Source: Daedaleopsis sinensis (taxonomy: Eukaryota; Basidiomycota; Agaricomycetes; Polyporales; Polyporaceae). From it: 64,000 bases of DNA. Location: the NCBI GenBank assembly GCA_033807695.1, contig CM066302.1, positions 3,162,001 through 3,226,000 of the forward strand, read 5' to 3'. The notes under the pieces are model-generated. The model was given only the letters and a program-made list of their open reading frames with translations. It searched no databases and was not told where the DNA came from. Below, in pieces: positions 34,331 to 43,615 of this stretch. How positions within the stretch are numbered: position 1 is the stretch's first letter; every line of letters starts with the position of its first letter. A program made the translations under genes and the position numbers.

Positions 34331-36124
34331 TCAGATTTGACCGTTATCATGTTCATGTCTCAATATGTCTGGGCTTTCATGTTCCCTCATAATAATGGAG
34401 CGAGTAACATATAGACTCGATGTCATTAAGTTAGTGCACATCTCATCTTCGGAAATGACACAGTATACATTCTAGGATTCTATATAGGAGCTTGAGCTAG
34501 CAAGGGCAATTGTGCAAACGAGGGCACAAATGACCGAGCTAGCATGTCAAGTCGCCTACATCTGTTGAGATTGAAATAGGTCCTGCGAATCTGTAATGGA
34601 GTGCACACACCGGTTCTGATAGACAAAGCTGAGGAGGTTGAAGTTTGCCTGGACTGTTGATTAGCCCGTGTAATCTGTTCTGCAAAATGGGAAGCCCGTA
34701 GATGGACATTAACTGACTGGAATCCACTCATTCCTGTGAGGATTTGTGCTATATAAATGAGACACTACAGTGGTGTTTTACTGACTGCATTCAACCCATT
34801 CTGGTGAGCATTTGTGCTATATGAGTGGCATACTGAAGCGGTACTTTATTGAGAACAATTGGCTCACCATAATATGGATTCAGAGGAAACTGTATGTGGT
34901 CAATTGGGCAACTCTACTGTGTAATAGTATCTCTAAATTGATACAGCATACTGGAAGAATAGAACAAACAAAATGACATACTCCAGCGGGATTTATACCG
35001 CGGCAATTGCTATACCTACCAGAGTATATGACTTCCGGAATGGATGTAATTGTCACACTTTACTGTGAACTATGGCAACAGGAATCGGACTAGTATGATG
35101 TAGCTTTAGGAAAGGTTATTAACAAATAATGGTCCACCGACACTGGGCCATTAACAAGTGTTAATGGTTAGTACAGTAGGGTATTTATACTGAACTGTGT
35201 GGACTCACACGATGTCCTCTAGCATGCATGACAGCCTACGATGGGTCTCTGGTAATTTTCATCAACAAATAATCACAATCTACCAGCATTACAACTATCT
35301 ACCGGCATGATAATCTACATCAGCAGAGGTGCGAAAAGCTTAGAAGCTTACCGCGCTTATTGAGATTTGGCTGTGTCTGCCACGATCGGCTCACTGCATT
35401 GCTGCATGTGGTCGGATTGGGTCGAGACTTGGTATAAACATAGCCAAGCATGTTCCAGTGCTGTGTGCAAAATATCGCAGTAAGCGGTCAAGACGGCGCG
35501 GAGTTATGGATGGTTCATTGTTGGGGAGAGAAAAGCAGTATTTCAGCTGTGATAAGTGTGCTTACTGATTAACACCTTATCTACGCTTATTTGGCTGAAA
35601 TAAGCGCCACTAAGCGAAATAAGCTTTTCGCAGGTCTGCTGATGCTATGTCCATGTACTAGTATGTGGCTATTGTGGTACACCTTTGGACTCACAGTGAC
35701 ATATTCCCTCCCAAAGGTTTTCTTTGCGCGATTCTTGACCCTCCGGATCCCCAGTCGCTTGTTGCAATTGAGGCACTTTCGACGGTATTCACGCTCAGAG
35801 GCGGTTTCGTGATCGTGGTTGTGCATAGTGTAGGCTCAAGGAGAAGGGCAGGTCTCAAGTTGGCAGACGAGGAGGCGGAGAGGGAGAGGTGTCGCGTACG
35901 GCAGGACAGGCAAAGGGGGGTGGAGGGTGAGAGGTATCGCGTGGGTGCCATTCCGTTGGGGCGGGCTTGTTTATATAGGCTCCAAAGGCGTGATTGCAGG
36001 CCACGGACAACACCAATGCGGCAGGTACAAGGACATTTTGGGAGAGTACAGGGTGGAGTAATCACACTACTAGTGACGTAGTGACGTATGAGTACAGGAA
36101 GGACTATGACATGCTCAGTAAATA
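34331..36124. other. AT-rich region, no gene called
   Basis: Contains a diverged direct duplication around TTTGTGCTATAT (34742 and 34807), the right end-like sequence at 35205-35314, and several ATAAGC words at 35530-35630. Open frames are short and show no recognisable domain. No RNA gene was recognised. Confidence 0.5.
35205..35314 (-). repeat. Right copy of the terminal-inverted-repeat-like sequence
   Basis: The reverse complement begins GATTATCATGCCGGTAG and continues through TTTGTTGATGAAA, GTAGGCTGTCATGCATGCTA and GAGGACATCGTGTGAGTC, closely following 13501-13620. It is the only other copy I noticed in the window. Confidence 0.6.
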
Positions 36125-36241
36125 CTAGTGGGAGCGCGGCGGCCATGTCGTCAGTGTCCGGCGCCATAGACCCCAGCGGCCCGCCTGGGTCCTTGGCTGG
36201 CGGGATATTTGTTCGCGTTCACTGTCGGCGCAGTCCCACCA
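36125..36241 (-). pseudogene. 3' end of the Cys-cluster gene split by the LTR element
   Basis: Reading the minus strand across the target duplication, this segment continues the frame that stops at 46518 on the far side of the retrotransposon. The stop is TAG at 36127-36125. The joined end has the Trp/Arg-rich character (GRWGLWRRTL) of the family's C-terminus. It is separated from the rest of its gene by 10.3 kb of inserted DNA. Confidence 0.7.
36237..36241. repeat. Target-site duplication CACCA, left copy
   Basis: Five bases directly before the 5' LTR, identical to 46518-46522 after the 3' LTR, as expected for a Ty3/Gypsy integrase. Confidence 0.95.
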
Positions 36242-36488
36242 TGTAAAGGCCGCGAGGCGTTAATACCCCGGTATTAACGCCTAGTGGCTGTGCTGGCGTC
36301 TCGAACCATGGACTACCGCTTATATCATCACTGTGGCTGAAGTACTGTACAGTTATCATGTAGTGTATCCGCGTATCAGGGGAAGAGAGAGGACAACTCT
36401 CTCTTCACCCCCCGTTGTACACGTCTCCTGAATATACAGGCTTGGACGAGTCACGACTAGGGCGAGGAGTAGACTCTGTGCATTTACA
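36242..36488 (+). repeat. 5' LTR (247 bp)
   Basis: Begins TGTAAAGGCC and ends GCATTTACA (TG...CA with a 6-base inverted end TGTAAA/TTTACA). By eye it is the same length as and appears identical to the 3' LTR, indicating recent insertion. It contains the inverted repeat GCGTTAATACC-CC-GGTATTAACGC near its start. The primer-binding site after it was not recognised: there is no TGG directly next to the LTR. Confidence 0.95.
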
Positions 36489-36525
36489 TCTTTTTTGACT
36501 CGCCTCGTACTCAATTCTAGGCGAC

Positions 36526-39500
36526 ATGTCTTTCTCAGGCGACGCTTCGAATTCCCACCAGGCCGGCAATCCAAACGCGGATCCCACGACGAGGACCAAT
36601 CCCTCGTCGCGAAGCACTCCGGCCGGAAGCTTCGCCACCGCCCCGACAGCTCCCCGGGCCCCGTACGTAACAGACGTACCGGACCAGGAACTGAGCCGGG
36701 GCGACAACTCAACATCAACGATTTCGCCGACTCCCCGAGGAGGACGGACCACCCCGCTGATCCGAGGCGCCCCCGGTGAGTCCCCCGAAATCCATCAACC
36801 AAATCCAACCATATCCCCGGCCGCGTTCGCGGCCAGTGCGTCGCAGATGGAAGCGGCGGCAGCGTCGAGTGATCGACGCCCCGCCCATTCCCCTGCGACG
36901 ACCGAGGAAAGACAGAACCGGGTGGCAGAAGTTGTCACGCAAAGCCAGTTAGCTTTGCGTGAACAAATGTATCTGCGCACCCAACAGCTTACCGAGCATG
37001 GCCACGAGTTAAATCAACTTCAAGCCCGCTCCACGGTAGTGATCCAGGAGTACGCCGATGAGGTACGAGCCGCACACGCCCGTACCAATCGCGCACTCCA
37101 GGACAACCAAAACATGATCCGCGATGTCGAGCAGACCATCGCGGAGGCGCGACTGCTACTAGGGCTACCTCCACTTTCGGAGATAGCCCAGCGCCGCAAC
37201 ATGGAGTTCAAGCCAGGCCCCCCAACTAACAATACGGAGCAAGACTCGGCGTCGCACGCGGTAGCCGAGTCTACGAGCTCGCACGCGCGACAGTCTGGCG
37301 AGAGTCTTGACGAATACGACGCGCGAATCACGCGCGCCGTACGACATCAAGGTCGCAACCGGCAGGCCATCCAGCCGAATGTGGACGAGGTGCTCCATGC
37401 CGCGAACGCATCGATACCGTCCGAGAACGAATCGTCGCGCTCAGTAGTCCCGCCGCCCGCGTTTGATGAGTCGAACGTAGATAGATATGCGTATCTACGT
37501 CCCACGTACAATGATATATTAAACGAGCAGCACGACGCTGCACGTATAATGCGCGACGCGCCTAACGCGCCGCGCGGCGAGAACGCGCATAGGGGGGAAC
37601 AAAATAATGTCAGGTTTGTTGCCCCCTCCGGCGAGACAGACCACTCGCGGCAGCCGGCGGGGTCCATCTCGGATGCACTCCGCCCAGGAGCTGCGAGGTA
37701 TGGCAATGTCACAATATACACGGCGGGACAGCCGATGAGCGTGCTTCAATCGACTGCCCCGCGCGCGGACACCACACCTACGGCGAATCCAAGAGCGCAT
37801 CTCGACGCGCTCTTGGAGCAGCTTGTCAATAACATCAGACACAAAGTAGGCAAGAAACTGGTCATCCCGGAAGGGATGAAGCATCCAAAGATTGAGGTAC
37901 CATCTAAATATGATGGTGCTAACAACCACCAAGTATTTTATACTTGGTTGGATGGAGTACTGGATTGGATGCGAGCATACAATGTATGCGGTCCGGACGC
38001 GGACGGATATCGACTGATATACTTGCGCCAGCATCTGAAAGGAGATGCTGACGACTGGTATGCTCAGGAGATAGACCATCCCGACAACTCGCGCACGCCA
38101 TCGTTCGAGGAGGCAGTATGCCTCCTGCACGCAAGGTTCGTGCACTCGAGCACGGCTGCCCGCGCGACGGAGGAGTTCATAAAGTGCGCATATCGCTCTC
38201 AGAATGGAGTGGAGCGATATGCAGCGGACTTACGCCGCCGCGCGCGCGAGATGATCGAGCATCCAACGGAATATGAAATGAAACGGAAGCTATTCAACGG
38301 GCTGCCTGATAACATCCGACGTAACCTCAGCATTAATCGAGGGATTACTGCTGAGTATAATCGTTGGGATACAATCGTGGAGAACGCTCGTCAACTCGAG
38401 GAGGCATATGCGGGCGCGGACGCGATTGGTCATCGCAACGCACCCACATATGTCCGCCCAACGACGAGCGCGAACCAGACAAGCCAGCACCGTCGAGACC
38501 GCGAAACGGGACGCAATCGGCACTCCCGCGAGCGACCGCGATCGCAATCGCGCGACCGCGGCCGTCGCGAGGAACCACGCGAATCGAGCTCGCGCACACC
38601 GACTGCAAAGACGCCTTACCGTCCTCCTACCCCCGGAGCAAAACCGCGTGATAACGCGTGTTTCGCCTGTGGCCAAGTGGGGCATTTCCGCGGTGACCCG
38701 TCATGCCCAAAAGCATCGCCGGGACCCGCGAATGCCCGTCCTCGACCCCGTTTCCACTCGCAACGAGTAGAAGACGGCGAGGAATCCGAACTGGGACCCG
38801 GCCCCGAGCAATGGGGCGGATCCCAGTACGAGAGTGATCATGGCTCACAGGGCGAGCCAGAGGAGGAGGAAAACGGAGAGGACGATGCAAGCTCGGAAGT
38901 AGTACGGGCGCAATCAATGCGAATCATTGATTGCGACTCGGAAACCGAGCCAGAAGAACCATACGTCCGTGTTTGCGCAATGCGTACGGAGCCCGGTGCA
39001 AAGGAGCGTGTGTATGCCATGAAGGCACACACGCCCCCGCAGGCCCCGAGAGAGCATTCGGCAACAGTACGGCGTAGGTCTACCACACCGCTCATGGTAC
39101 AACCCAACCGAAGCGCGAAAGAGACGGCGACGTTGTGCGCACTAGTCGACGTGAACGGGATCATGGCGTACACCCTGTTTGATACAGGGAGTACGACTGA
39201 TTCGATCACGCCGGAGTTTGCACATATATGCCGTGCTCCAAAAATAATACTGGAGCAACAAGTCACTCTACAACTTGGATGCTCCGGTAGCCGATCGAAG
39301 ATCAGCTATGGCACTAGAATACCGGTAAAGCTGGGGCCAGTGGACGATATCGTATACTTCGACCAAGTTAACCTTGATCGATACGACTGCGTCATTGGCA
39401 CACCATTCATGGCAAAGTATGGAGTAGTGCTCGATGTGCAGAGGCGGAACATTATAGTGAACGGCACTATAATCCCCGCCTTCAGCCATGAGCAGGACTC

Positions 39501-39540
39501 GGAGTACCGAAGCAACAGAAAGCGTGAAAGAAGTCCCTGA
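36526..39540 (+). CDS. Gag-protease polyprotein of the LTR element
   Basis: 1004 residues from ATG 36526, 37 bases after the 5' LTR. The first 130 residues are disordered. A coiled coil follows at about 140-230 (LREQMYLRTQQLTEHGHEL). A capsid-like helical domain at about 440-640 contains FYTWLDGVLDWMRAYNV and YLRQHLKGDADDWYAQE. A basic Arg/Ser segment precedes a zinc knuckle at 712-727 with C-x2-C-x4-H-x6-C spacing (the usual last gap is four). The retropepsin-like protease has its catalytic triplet DTG at 886-888 (YTLFDTGSTTDS) and the closing YDCVIGTPFM. Gag packages RNA and the protease cleaves the polyprotein. The frame ends at TGA 39538, directly followed in frame by Pol. Confidence 0.93.
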   Translation: MSFSGDASNSHQAGNPNADPTTRTNPSSRSTPAGSFATAPTAPRAPYVTDVPDQELSRGDNSTSTISPTPRGGRTTPLIRGAPGESPEIHQPNPTISPAAFAASASQMEAAAASSDRRPAHSPATTEERQNRVAEVVTQSQLALREQMYLRTQQLTEHGHELNQLQARSTVVIQEYADEVRAAHARTNRALQDNQNMIRDVEQTIAEARLLLGLPPLSEIAQRRNMEFKPGPPTNNTEQDSASHAVAESTSSHARQSGESLDEYDARITRAVRHQGRNRQAIQPNVDEVLHAANASIPSENESSRSVVPPPAFDESNVDRYAYLRPTYNDILNEQHDAARIMRDAPNAPRGENAHRGEQNNVRFVAPSGETDHSRQPAGSISDALRPGAARYGNVTIYTAGQPMSVLQSTAPRADTTPTANPRAHLDALLEQLVNNIRHKVGKKLVIPEGMKHPKIEVPSKYDGANNHQVFYTWLDGVLDWMRAYNVCGPDADGYRLIYLRQHLKGDADDWYAQEIDHPDNSRTPSFEEAVCLLHARFVHSSTAARATEEFIKCAYRSQNGVERYAADLRRRAREMIEHPTEYEMKRKLFNGLPDNIRRNLSINRGITAEYNRWDTIVENARQLEEAYAGADAIGHRNAPTYVRPTTSANQTSQHRRDRETGRNRHSRERPRSQSRDRGRREEPRESSSRTPTAKTPYRPPTPGAKPRDNACFACGQVGHFRGDPSCPKASPGPANARPRPRFHSQRVEDGEESELGPGPEQWGGSQYESDHGSQGEPEEEENGEDDASSEVVRAQSMRIIDCDSETEPEEPYVRVCAMRTEPGAKERVYAMKAHTPPQAPREHSATVRRRSTTPLMVQPNRSAKETATLCALVDVNGIMAYTLFDTGSTTDSITPEFAHICRAPKIILEQQVTLQLGCSGSRSKISYGTRIPVKLGPVDDIVYFDQVNLDRYDCVIGTPFMAKYGVVLDVQRRNIIVNGTIIPAFSHEQDSEYRSNRKRERSP

Positions 39541-39589
39541 CTCGCACACCCTCGCCGTGGTATTTCCAAAAGAAGTACCACGGTCGAGG
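39538..39589 (+). promoter_or_regulatory. Candidate recoding site 1: in-frame TGA plus bulged hairpin between Gag and Pol
   Basis: The TGA at 39538-39540 is the only stop between Gag and Pol in their shared frame, and the context is TGA-CTC. Nine bases on, CCTCGCCGTGGTA (39550-39562) pairs with TACCACGG-T-CGAGG (39576-39589): 13 base pairs, one bulged T, a 13-nt loop. A stop, a short spacer and a stable downstream structure is the layout of known readthrough signals. Readthrough itself is inference. Confidence 0.65.
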
Positions 39590-42500
39590 AAGTTGAAGAT
39601 CAGGACCTACGAGCGCAACGTGCTAAACCCACGTTACGCCATGATCATCCGTCAATATTTATCCCCTCGGACGAGGAGGATAAATATGAGAAAAAGAAGG
39701 CATCGGCAGACCGTAAAACTAAGAAGAAAAACAAAGTAAGTATCGTTGAAGAGGAAGATGAGGACATCAAGCGACAACGAGATGTTCCTCACCTTCCTCC
39801 ACATCATCCTTCCATATTCATGCCGACGGATGAGGAAGACAAGGAGCCTTCCTCACCCCGTATGAAAAAGAAACCAAGAAAAACAACGCACCGCTACAAG
39901 TCGGCGCAAAAGGGTCGACCAGGTAAAGAGCAGGAGACGGACTCACCACCGTCTCCCTCTGAACCCCGATCAACCCAAGCTGAGCCTTCAAATACGAGTG
40001 CGAATACCACTAAACCGAGGATCGTGCATATACGATACCCGGACAGTGAGCACGCTACACTATCCCGGATGGAGCCACGTATCAAGACACGGGACTCTCG
40101 CAACCCGACGCCTCCGCTGAAGTATCGCGATACTGTCAGTCGGAAGTCGAGCGAGAACGTTCGCAGGGATCGGTTTGGACGAGAGGATCCGTACGGAATC
40201 AATGACGCCATGGAGGATGAGATAGTTAATCAACTGTCTCAGCCCCAGCTAAAAGAAGAAGAACTGCCTCATATACGGAAGAAGTGGATAGAGGAGGTAT
40301 CCGATTTACTCGGAGACATCCCCCTAGTACTTCCTCCGTGGCGAGAAGTCAATCACCGAATACCGCTTGTTGACGATAACAAGCGGTATAACTACCATCA
40401 TCCTCGATGCCCGGATGCGCTCAAGGGCGCCCTCCGGGAAAAGATGGATAAATACATCAATGCGCAATGGTGGGAAATGAAACCCGCCACGCAAGCCGCA
40501 CCGTTGCTTTGCATTCCCAAAAAGAATGGAAAGCTACGTACGGTGGTCGATGCGCGACAACGGAACGATAACACGTTGAAAGACGTCACACCGTTCCCAG
40601 ATCAGGACAACATTCGATACGATGTCGCACGTGCAAAATATCGCACAAAGATCGATATGTCCGACGCGTACGAGCAGATCCGGATAGAGGCAGAGGACGT
40701 CTGGAAGACGGCGTTCTCTACCATCTACGGAACTGCCATTTCACACGTCATGCAGCAAGGCGACTGCAATGCTCCCAGTACGTTCCAACGACTCATGACA
40801 TGGATATTCCGAGAATACATCGGAATATTCGTGCACATATATCTTGATGACATATTCGTGTTCTCGGAAACTATGGAGGAACACGAGAGTCACTTGACCC
40901 TCGTGTTCCAGCGTCTCCGAGAGCAGCGAATGTACCTCAGCAAATCCAAACTAGACCTATACTCCGAGAGCATGGACTGTCTCGGCCATCTAATAGATGA
41001 CAAGGGACTCCACGCTGACTCGGACAAGATGGCTCGCATCCGCGACTGGAGGCCCATGAGATCGTTGAACGAAGTTCAACGATTTCTCGGACTCGTACAG
41101 TATCTGGCCCATTTCTTGCCCGACGTATCTGCATATACGTCGCCGCTCGAATCTATATGCCGGAACGGGCAACCTTTCCACTGGAGGCCGATTCATCAAG
41201 CGTGCTTGAATCGAATCAAGGCTCTGGCGTGCAAGGTGCCCATACTAAAGCCCATAGATCCCAAATCGGACGAACCGATTTGGGTGATCACGGACGCTTC
41301 AGTATATGGGGTCGGAGCCGTCTATGGACAAGGACCCGACTGGCGAACGTGTCGCCCAGCCGGGTTCATGTCCAAGAAATTCTCATCAGCGCAACGATCA
41401 TATCACACCTATGAGCAGGAAGCACTGGGTGTGATTGAGGCGTTGATGAAATGGGAAGACCGGCTGATTGGCCGCAAGTTCTTCATCGCGACTGACCATG
41501 AGGCTCTCACGAAGCTGAAGACAGCCTCGAGAGAGACCAAAAGTGGCCGGATCATACGATGGACCGAGTTCTTGGATCGATTCGACGCGCAGGTAGTGCA
41601 CGTCGAAGGCGAGCAGAACAAGGTCGCGGACTGTCTGTCGCGGTACTACGAAAACGATGGGGCAGACGATTTCCATCCAGTCGAGGAGTACGTCAACGCA
41701 GACGTCCGCCTCAACCCGGAATTAGACGATCTGCCCGAAGCGCGGAGAAAGGAATTGACTGCAGACGTGGAGGTTCGAGCTATGTCGCTTCGCCCGCCAC
41801 GTCCCCGTAAGGTCGATCCAAATAATGCCGCCGAGTGGCCCGTGAAACGGACTCGGAAGCCGCGCGACAAGGTCGAACCGCGTGAAGTGGAGGCGGCGGA
41901 GATGCACGACGTTGTCAGCGCCGTGACACTCCGCCACATTCCTACCGATACTGCGACGCTGAAGCAGCGCTACGAGCTATCGGAAGTCACGGTAAAAGAC
42001 GCCATGCAGGATGGACCTCCACTCGTCACCGCGCTCCGGACCAACGACGAATTGATGAAATCAATTCGCGCTGGTTACGGAGCGGATGCACTGTTCAAGA
42101 AGGTAGTAGAAAAACCTTCTGCATACCCGAACTTCACGGTCGAGGACGAACTACTATACGTCCGTACTCGACTGGGGTTCCAATGCCTGTGCATACCTCG
42201 AACGAAGCTCAAGGGTCGGCGACGATTGAACGAGATCGTCATCGACGCTGGGCATCGCACAATTGGGCACCTGGGACCTAGGAAGACCATCGAATATTTG
42301 CGTCGATGGGTATGGTGGCCCAGAATGTCAGTTGAAATCCAACAGTTCTGCGCTACATGCGAGACCTGCCAGATGTCAAAGACGAGCCCACAACCGCCCG
42401 CGGGATGGCTGCACTCGATGCCAATTCCACTGTTCCCGTGGCAGTCAGCGGGAATGGACTTTTTGGGCCCATTCCCCGACGCCAACGGGTACAACTACAT

Positions 42501-43578
42501 ATGGGTGGTACTGTGTAGACTGACCAGCATGGTACATCTGATACCATGCCGCGTCACAGACACGGCTACGGACCTAGCGTACATATACATCCGCGAAGTC
42601 ATACGACTTCACGGAGTACCCGAAACAATCGTATCGGATCGTGACTCTAAGTTCACGTCGCGATTTTGGCAAGAGGTACAACGTCTACTAGGAACGCAGT
42701 TGCTCATGTCAACTGCGTTCCACCCGCAGACGGACGGAGCGTCAGAGCGTGCTATCAGAAACGTAGGACAGATCCTACGTTCAATAGTACACCCAGACCA
42801 GTCCGACTGGCAGGAGAAGCTCCCGCTAGTCGAATTCGCTATAAATTCAAGTGTCAGCTCATCTACGGGGTACGCACCTTTCGAACTAATATACGGATAT
42901 ATGCCCAAGATGTCGTCATTCCCGACGATATCTAGGGCTCTACCCGGAGCCAAAGCGTTTGCAGAGCGCGCCCGACTGAACCTGGAGCAGGCGCACGACG
43001 CGATCATCGAGAGTCGCGTCGTGGCGGCCCACCAGGCTAACCGGCGGCGTGCGGCGGACCCTCCCCACTACAACGTTGGGGACTTAGTGTACTTATCCAC
43101 TAAGAACCTGGCGTTGCCAAAGGGCAGGGCACGCAAACTAGCCCCAAAGTACATTGGACCTTTCGAGATAAAGTCAGCGCATAATGATACATCTCATTAT
43201 ACGCTCGAATTACCGGAAGAGCTAAAGAAGCGACGAGTGCATCCATCGTTCCACTCGTCACTTCTGAAGCCCCATAATGCGAACGATGACGAACTATTCC
43301 CCGCTCGGGAAACCAAGAAGTTTTACGACTTCGGTATGCCCGACGATTTGGAGTGGCAGGTGGACGAGATAGTGGGACATCGATGGCAAGGAAATGCCAT
43401 CGAGCTCCTCGTACACTGGACAGTAGGCGAGCACACTTGGGAACCTGCGCACGAATGCGAGGATCTCAAGGCACTCGACGACTATCTAGCCGTACTCGGC
43501 GTAAGGGACTTGGCGCAGTTGCCGCGTAGGGAGCGCGATGCGCCCTCTACGAGTGCAAATGGTCCAAGGCGAGAATAG
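39541..43578 (+). CDS. Pol polyprotein: reverse transcriptase, RNase H, integrase, chromodomain
   Basis: Open from directly after TGA 39540; the first in-frame ATG is at 39820. Counting from that ATG, RT spans about 190-400 with IYLDDIFVFSE (catalytic YLDD at 341-344). RNase H follows (WVITDASVYGVGAVYGQ, ATDHEALTKL). The integrase has an HHCC finger (HRTIGHLGP...CATCETC), then the catalytic core (GMDFLGPFPDANGY, IVSDRDSKFTSRFW, AFHPQTDGASERAIRNVG). At the C-terminus EWQVDEIVGHRW and HTWEPAHECEDL form a chromodomain, which in chromoviruses steers integration to marked chromatin. There is no alternative start just after the Gag stop, so expression as Gag-Pol through the stop is the simplest reading. 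It ends with TAG 43576-43578. Confidence 0.95.
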   Translation, partial: LAHPRRGISKRSTTVEEVEDQDLRAQRAKPTLRHDHPSIFIPSDEEDKYEKKKASADRKTKKKNKVSIVEEEDEDIKRQRDVPHLPPHHPSIFMPTDEEDKEPSSPRMKKKPRKTTHRYKSAQKGRPGKEQETDSPPSPSEPRSTQAEPSNTSANTTKPRIVHIRYPDSEHATLSRMEPRIKTRDSRNPTPPLKYRDTVSRKSSENVRRDRFGREDPYGINDAMEDEIVNQLSQPQLKEEELPHIRKKWIEEVSDLLGDIPLVLPPWREVNHRIPLVDDNKRYNYHHPRCPDALKGALREKMDKYINAQWWEMKPATQAAPLLCIPKKNGKLRTVVDARQRNDNTLKDVTPFPDQDNIRYDVARAKYRTKIDMSDAYEQIRIEAEDVWKTAFSTIYGTAISHVMQQGDCNAPSTFQRLMTWIFREYIGIFVHIYLDDIFVFSETMEEHESHLTLVFQRLREQRMYLSKSKLDLYSESMDCLGHLIDDKGLHADSDKMARIRDWRPMRSLNEVQRFLGLVQYLAHFLPDVSAYTSPLESICRNGQPFHWRPIHQACLNRIKALACKVPILKPIDPKSDEPIWVITDASVYGVGAVYGQGPDWRTCRPAGFMSKKFSSAQRSYHTYEQEALGVIEALMKWEDRLIGRKFFIATDHEALTKLKTASRETKSGRIIRWTEFLDRFDAQVVHVEGEQNKVADCLSRYYENDGADDFHPVEEYVNADVRLNPELDDLPEARRKELTADVEVRAMSLRPPRPRKVDPNNAAEWPVKRTRKPRDKVEPREVEAAEMHDVVSAVTLRHIPTDTATLKQRYELSEVTVKDAMQDGPPLVTALRTNDELMKSIRAGYGADALFKKVVEKPSAYPNFTVEDELLYVRTRLGFQCLCIPRTKLKGRRRLNEIVIDAGHRTIGHLGPRKTIEYLRRWVWWPRMSVEIQQFCATCETCQMSKTSPQPPAGWLHSMPIPLFPWQSAGMDFLGPFPDANGYNYIWVVLCRLTSMVHLIPCRVTDTATDLAYIYIREVIRLHGVPETIVSDRDSKFTSRFWQEVQRLLGTQLLMSTAFHPQTDGASERAIRNVGQILRSIVHPDQSDWQEKLPLVEFAINSSVSSSTGYAPFELIYGYMPKMSSFPTISRALPGAKAFAERARLNLEQAHDAIIESRVVAAHQANRRRAADPPHYNVGDLVYLSTKNLALPKGRARKLAPKYIGPFEIKSAHNDTSHYTLELPEELKKRRVHPSFHSSLLKPHNANDDELFPARETKKFYDFGMPDDLEWQVDEIVGHRWQGNAIELLVHWTVGEHTWEPAHECEDLKALDDYLAVLGVRDLAQLPRRERDAPSTSANGPRRE

Positions 43579-43615
43579 CAATCAGGCCGCGCGCGTGTAA
43601 TGACGCGTCGCGGCC
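43576..43615 (+). promoter_or_regulatory. Candidate recoding site 2: TAG-CAA-TCA plus bulged hairpin between Pol and ORF3
   Basis: The Pol stop TAG is followed by CAATCA, which fits the UAG-CAR-YYA leaky-stop consensus known from tobamoviruses and from the plant element SIRE1. Immediately after, GGCCGCGCGCGT (43585-43596) pairs with ACGCG-T-CGCGGCC (43603-43615): 12 base pairs, one bulged T, a 6-nt loop. The frame stays open into ORF3. The structure mirrors that at the Gag/Pol stop. Confidence 0.65.

Larger units (their letters stand above)
13501..35314. mobile_element. Large KDZ-family DNA transposon or KDZ-rich island with TET/JBP oxygenase cargo (boundaries inferred)
   Basis: Between two inverted, similar 110-base sequences lie a KDZ transposase, a TET/JBP-like oxygenase and three further multi-exon genes, plus several minisatellites. 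KDZ elements that carry TET/JBP genes are known from basidiomycetes (established knowledge). What I see is the gene set and the pair of inverted end-like sequences; that they are the true ends is inference. No target-site duplication could be recognised next to them. The left side is complicated by the interlocked repeats U and L. Confidence 0.55.
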
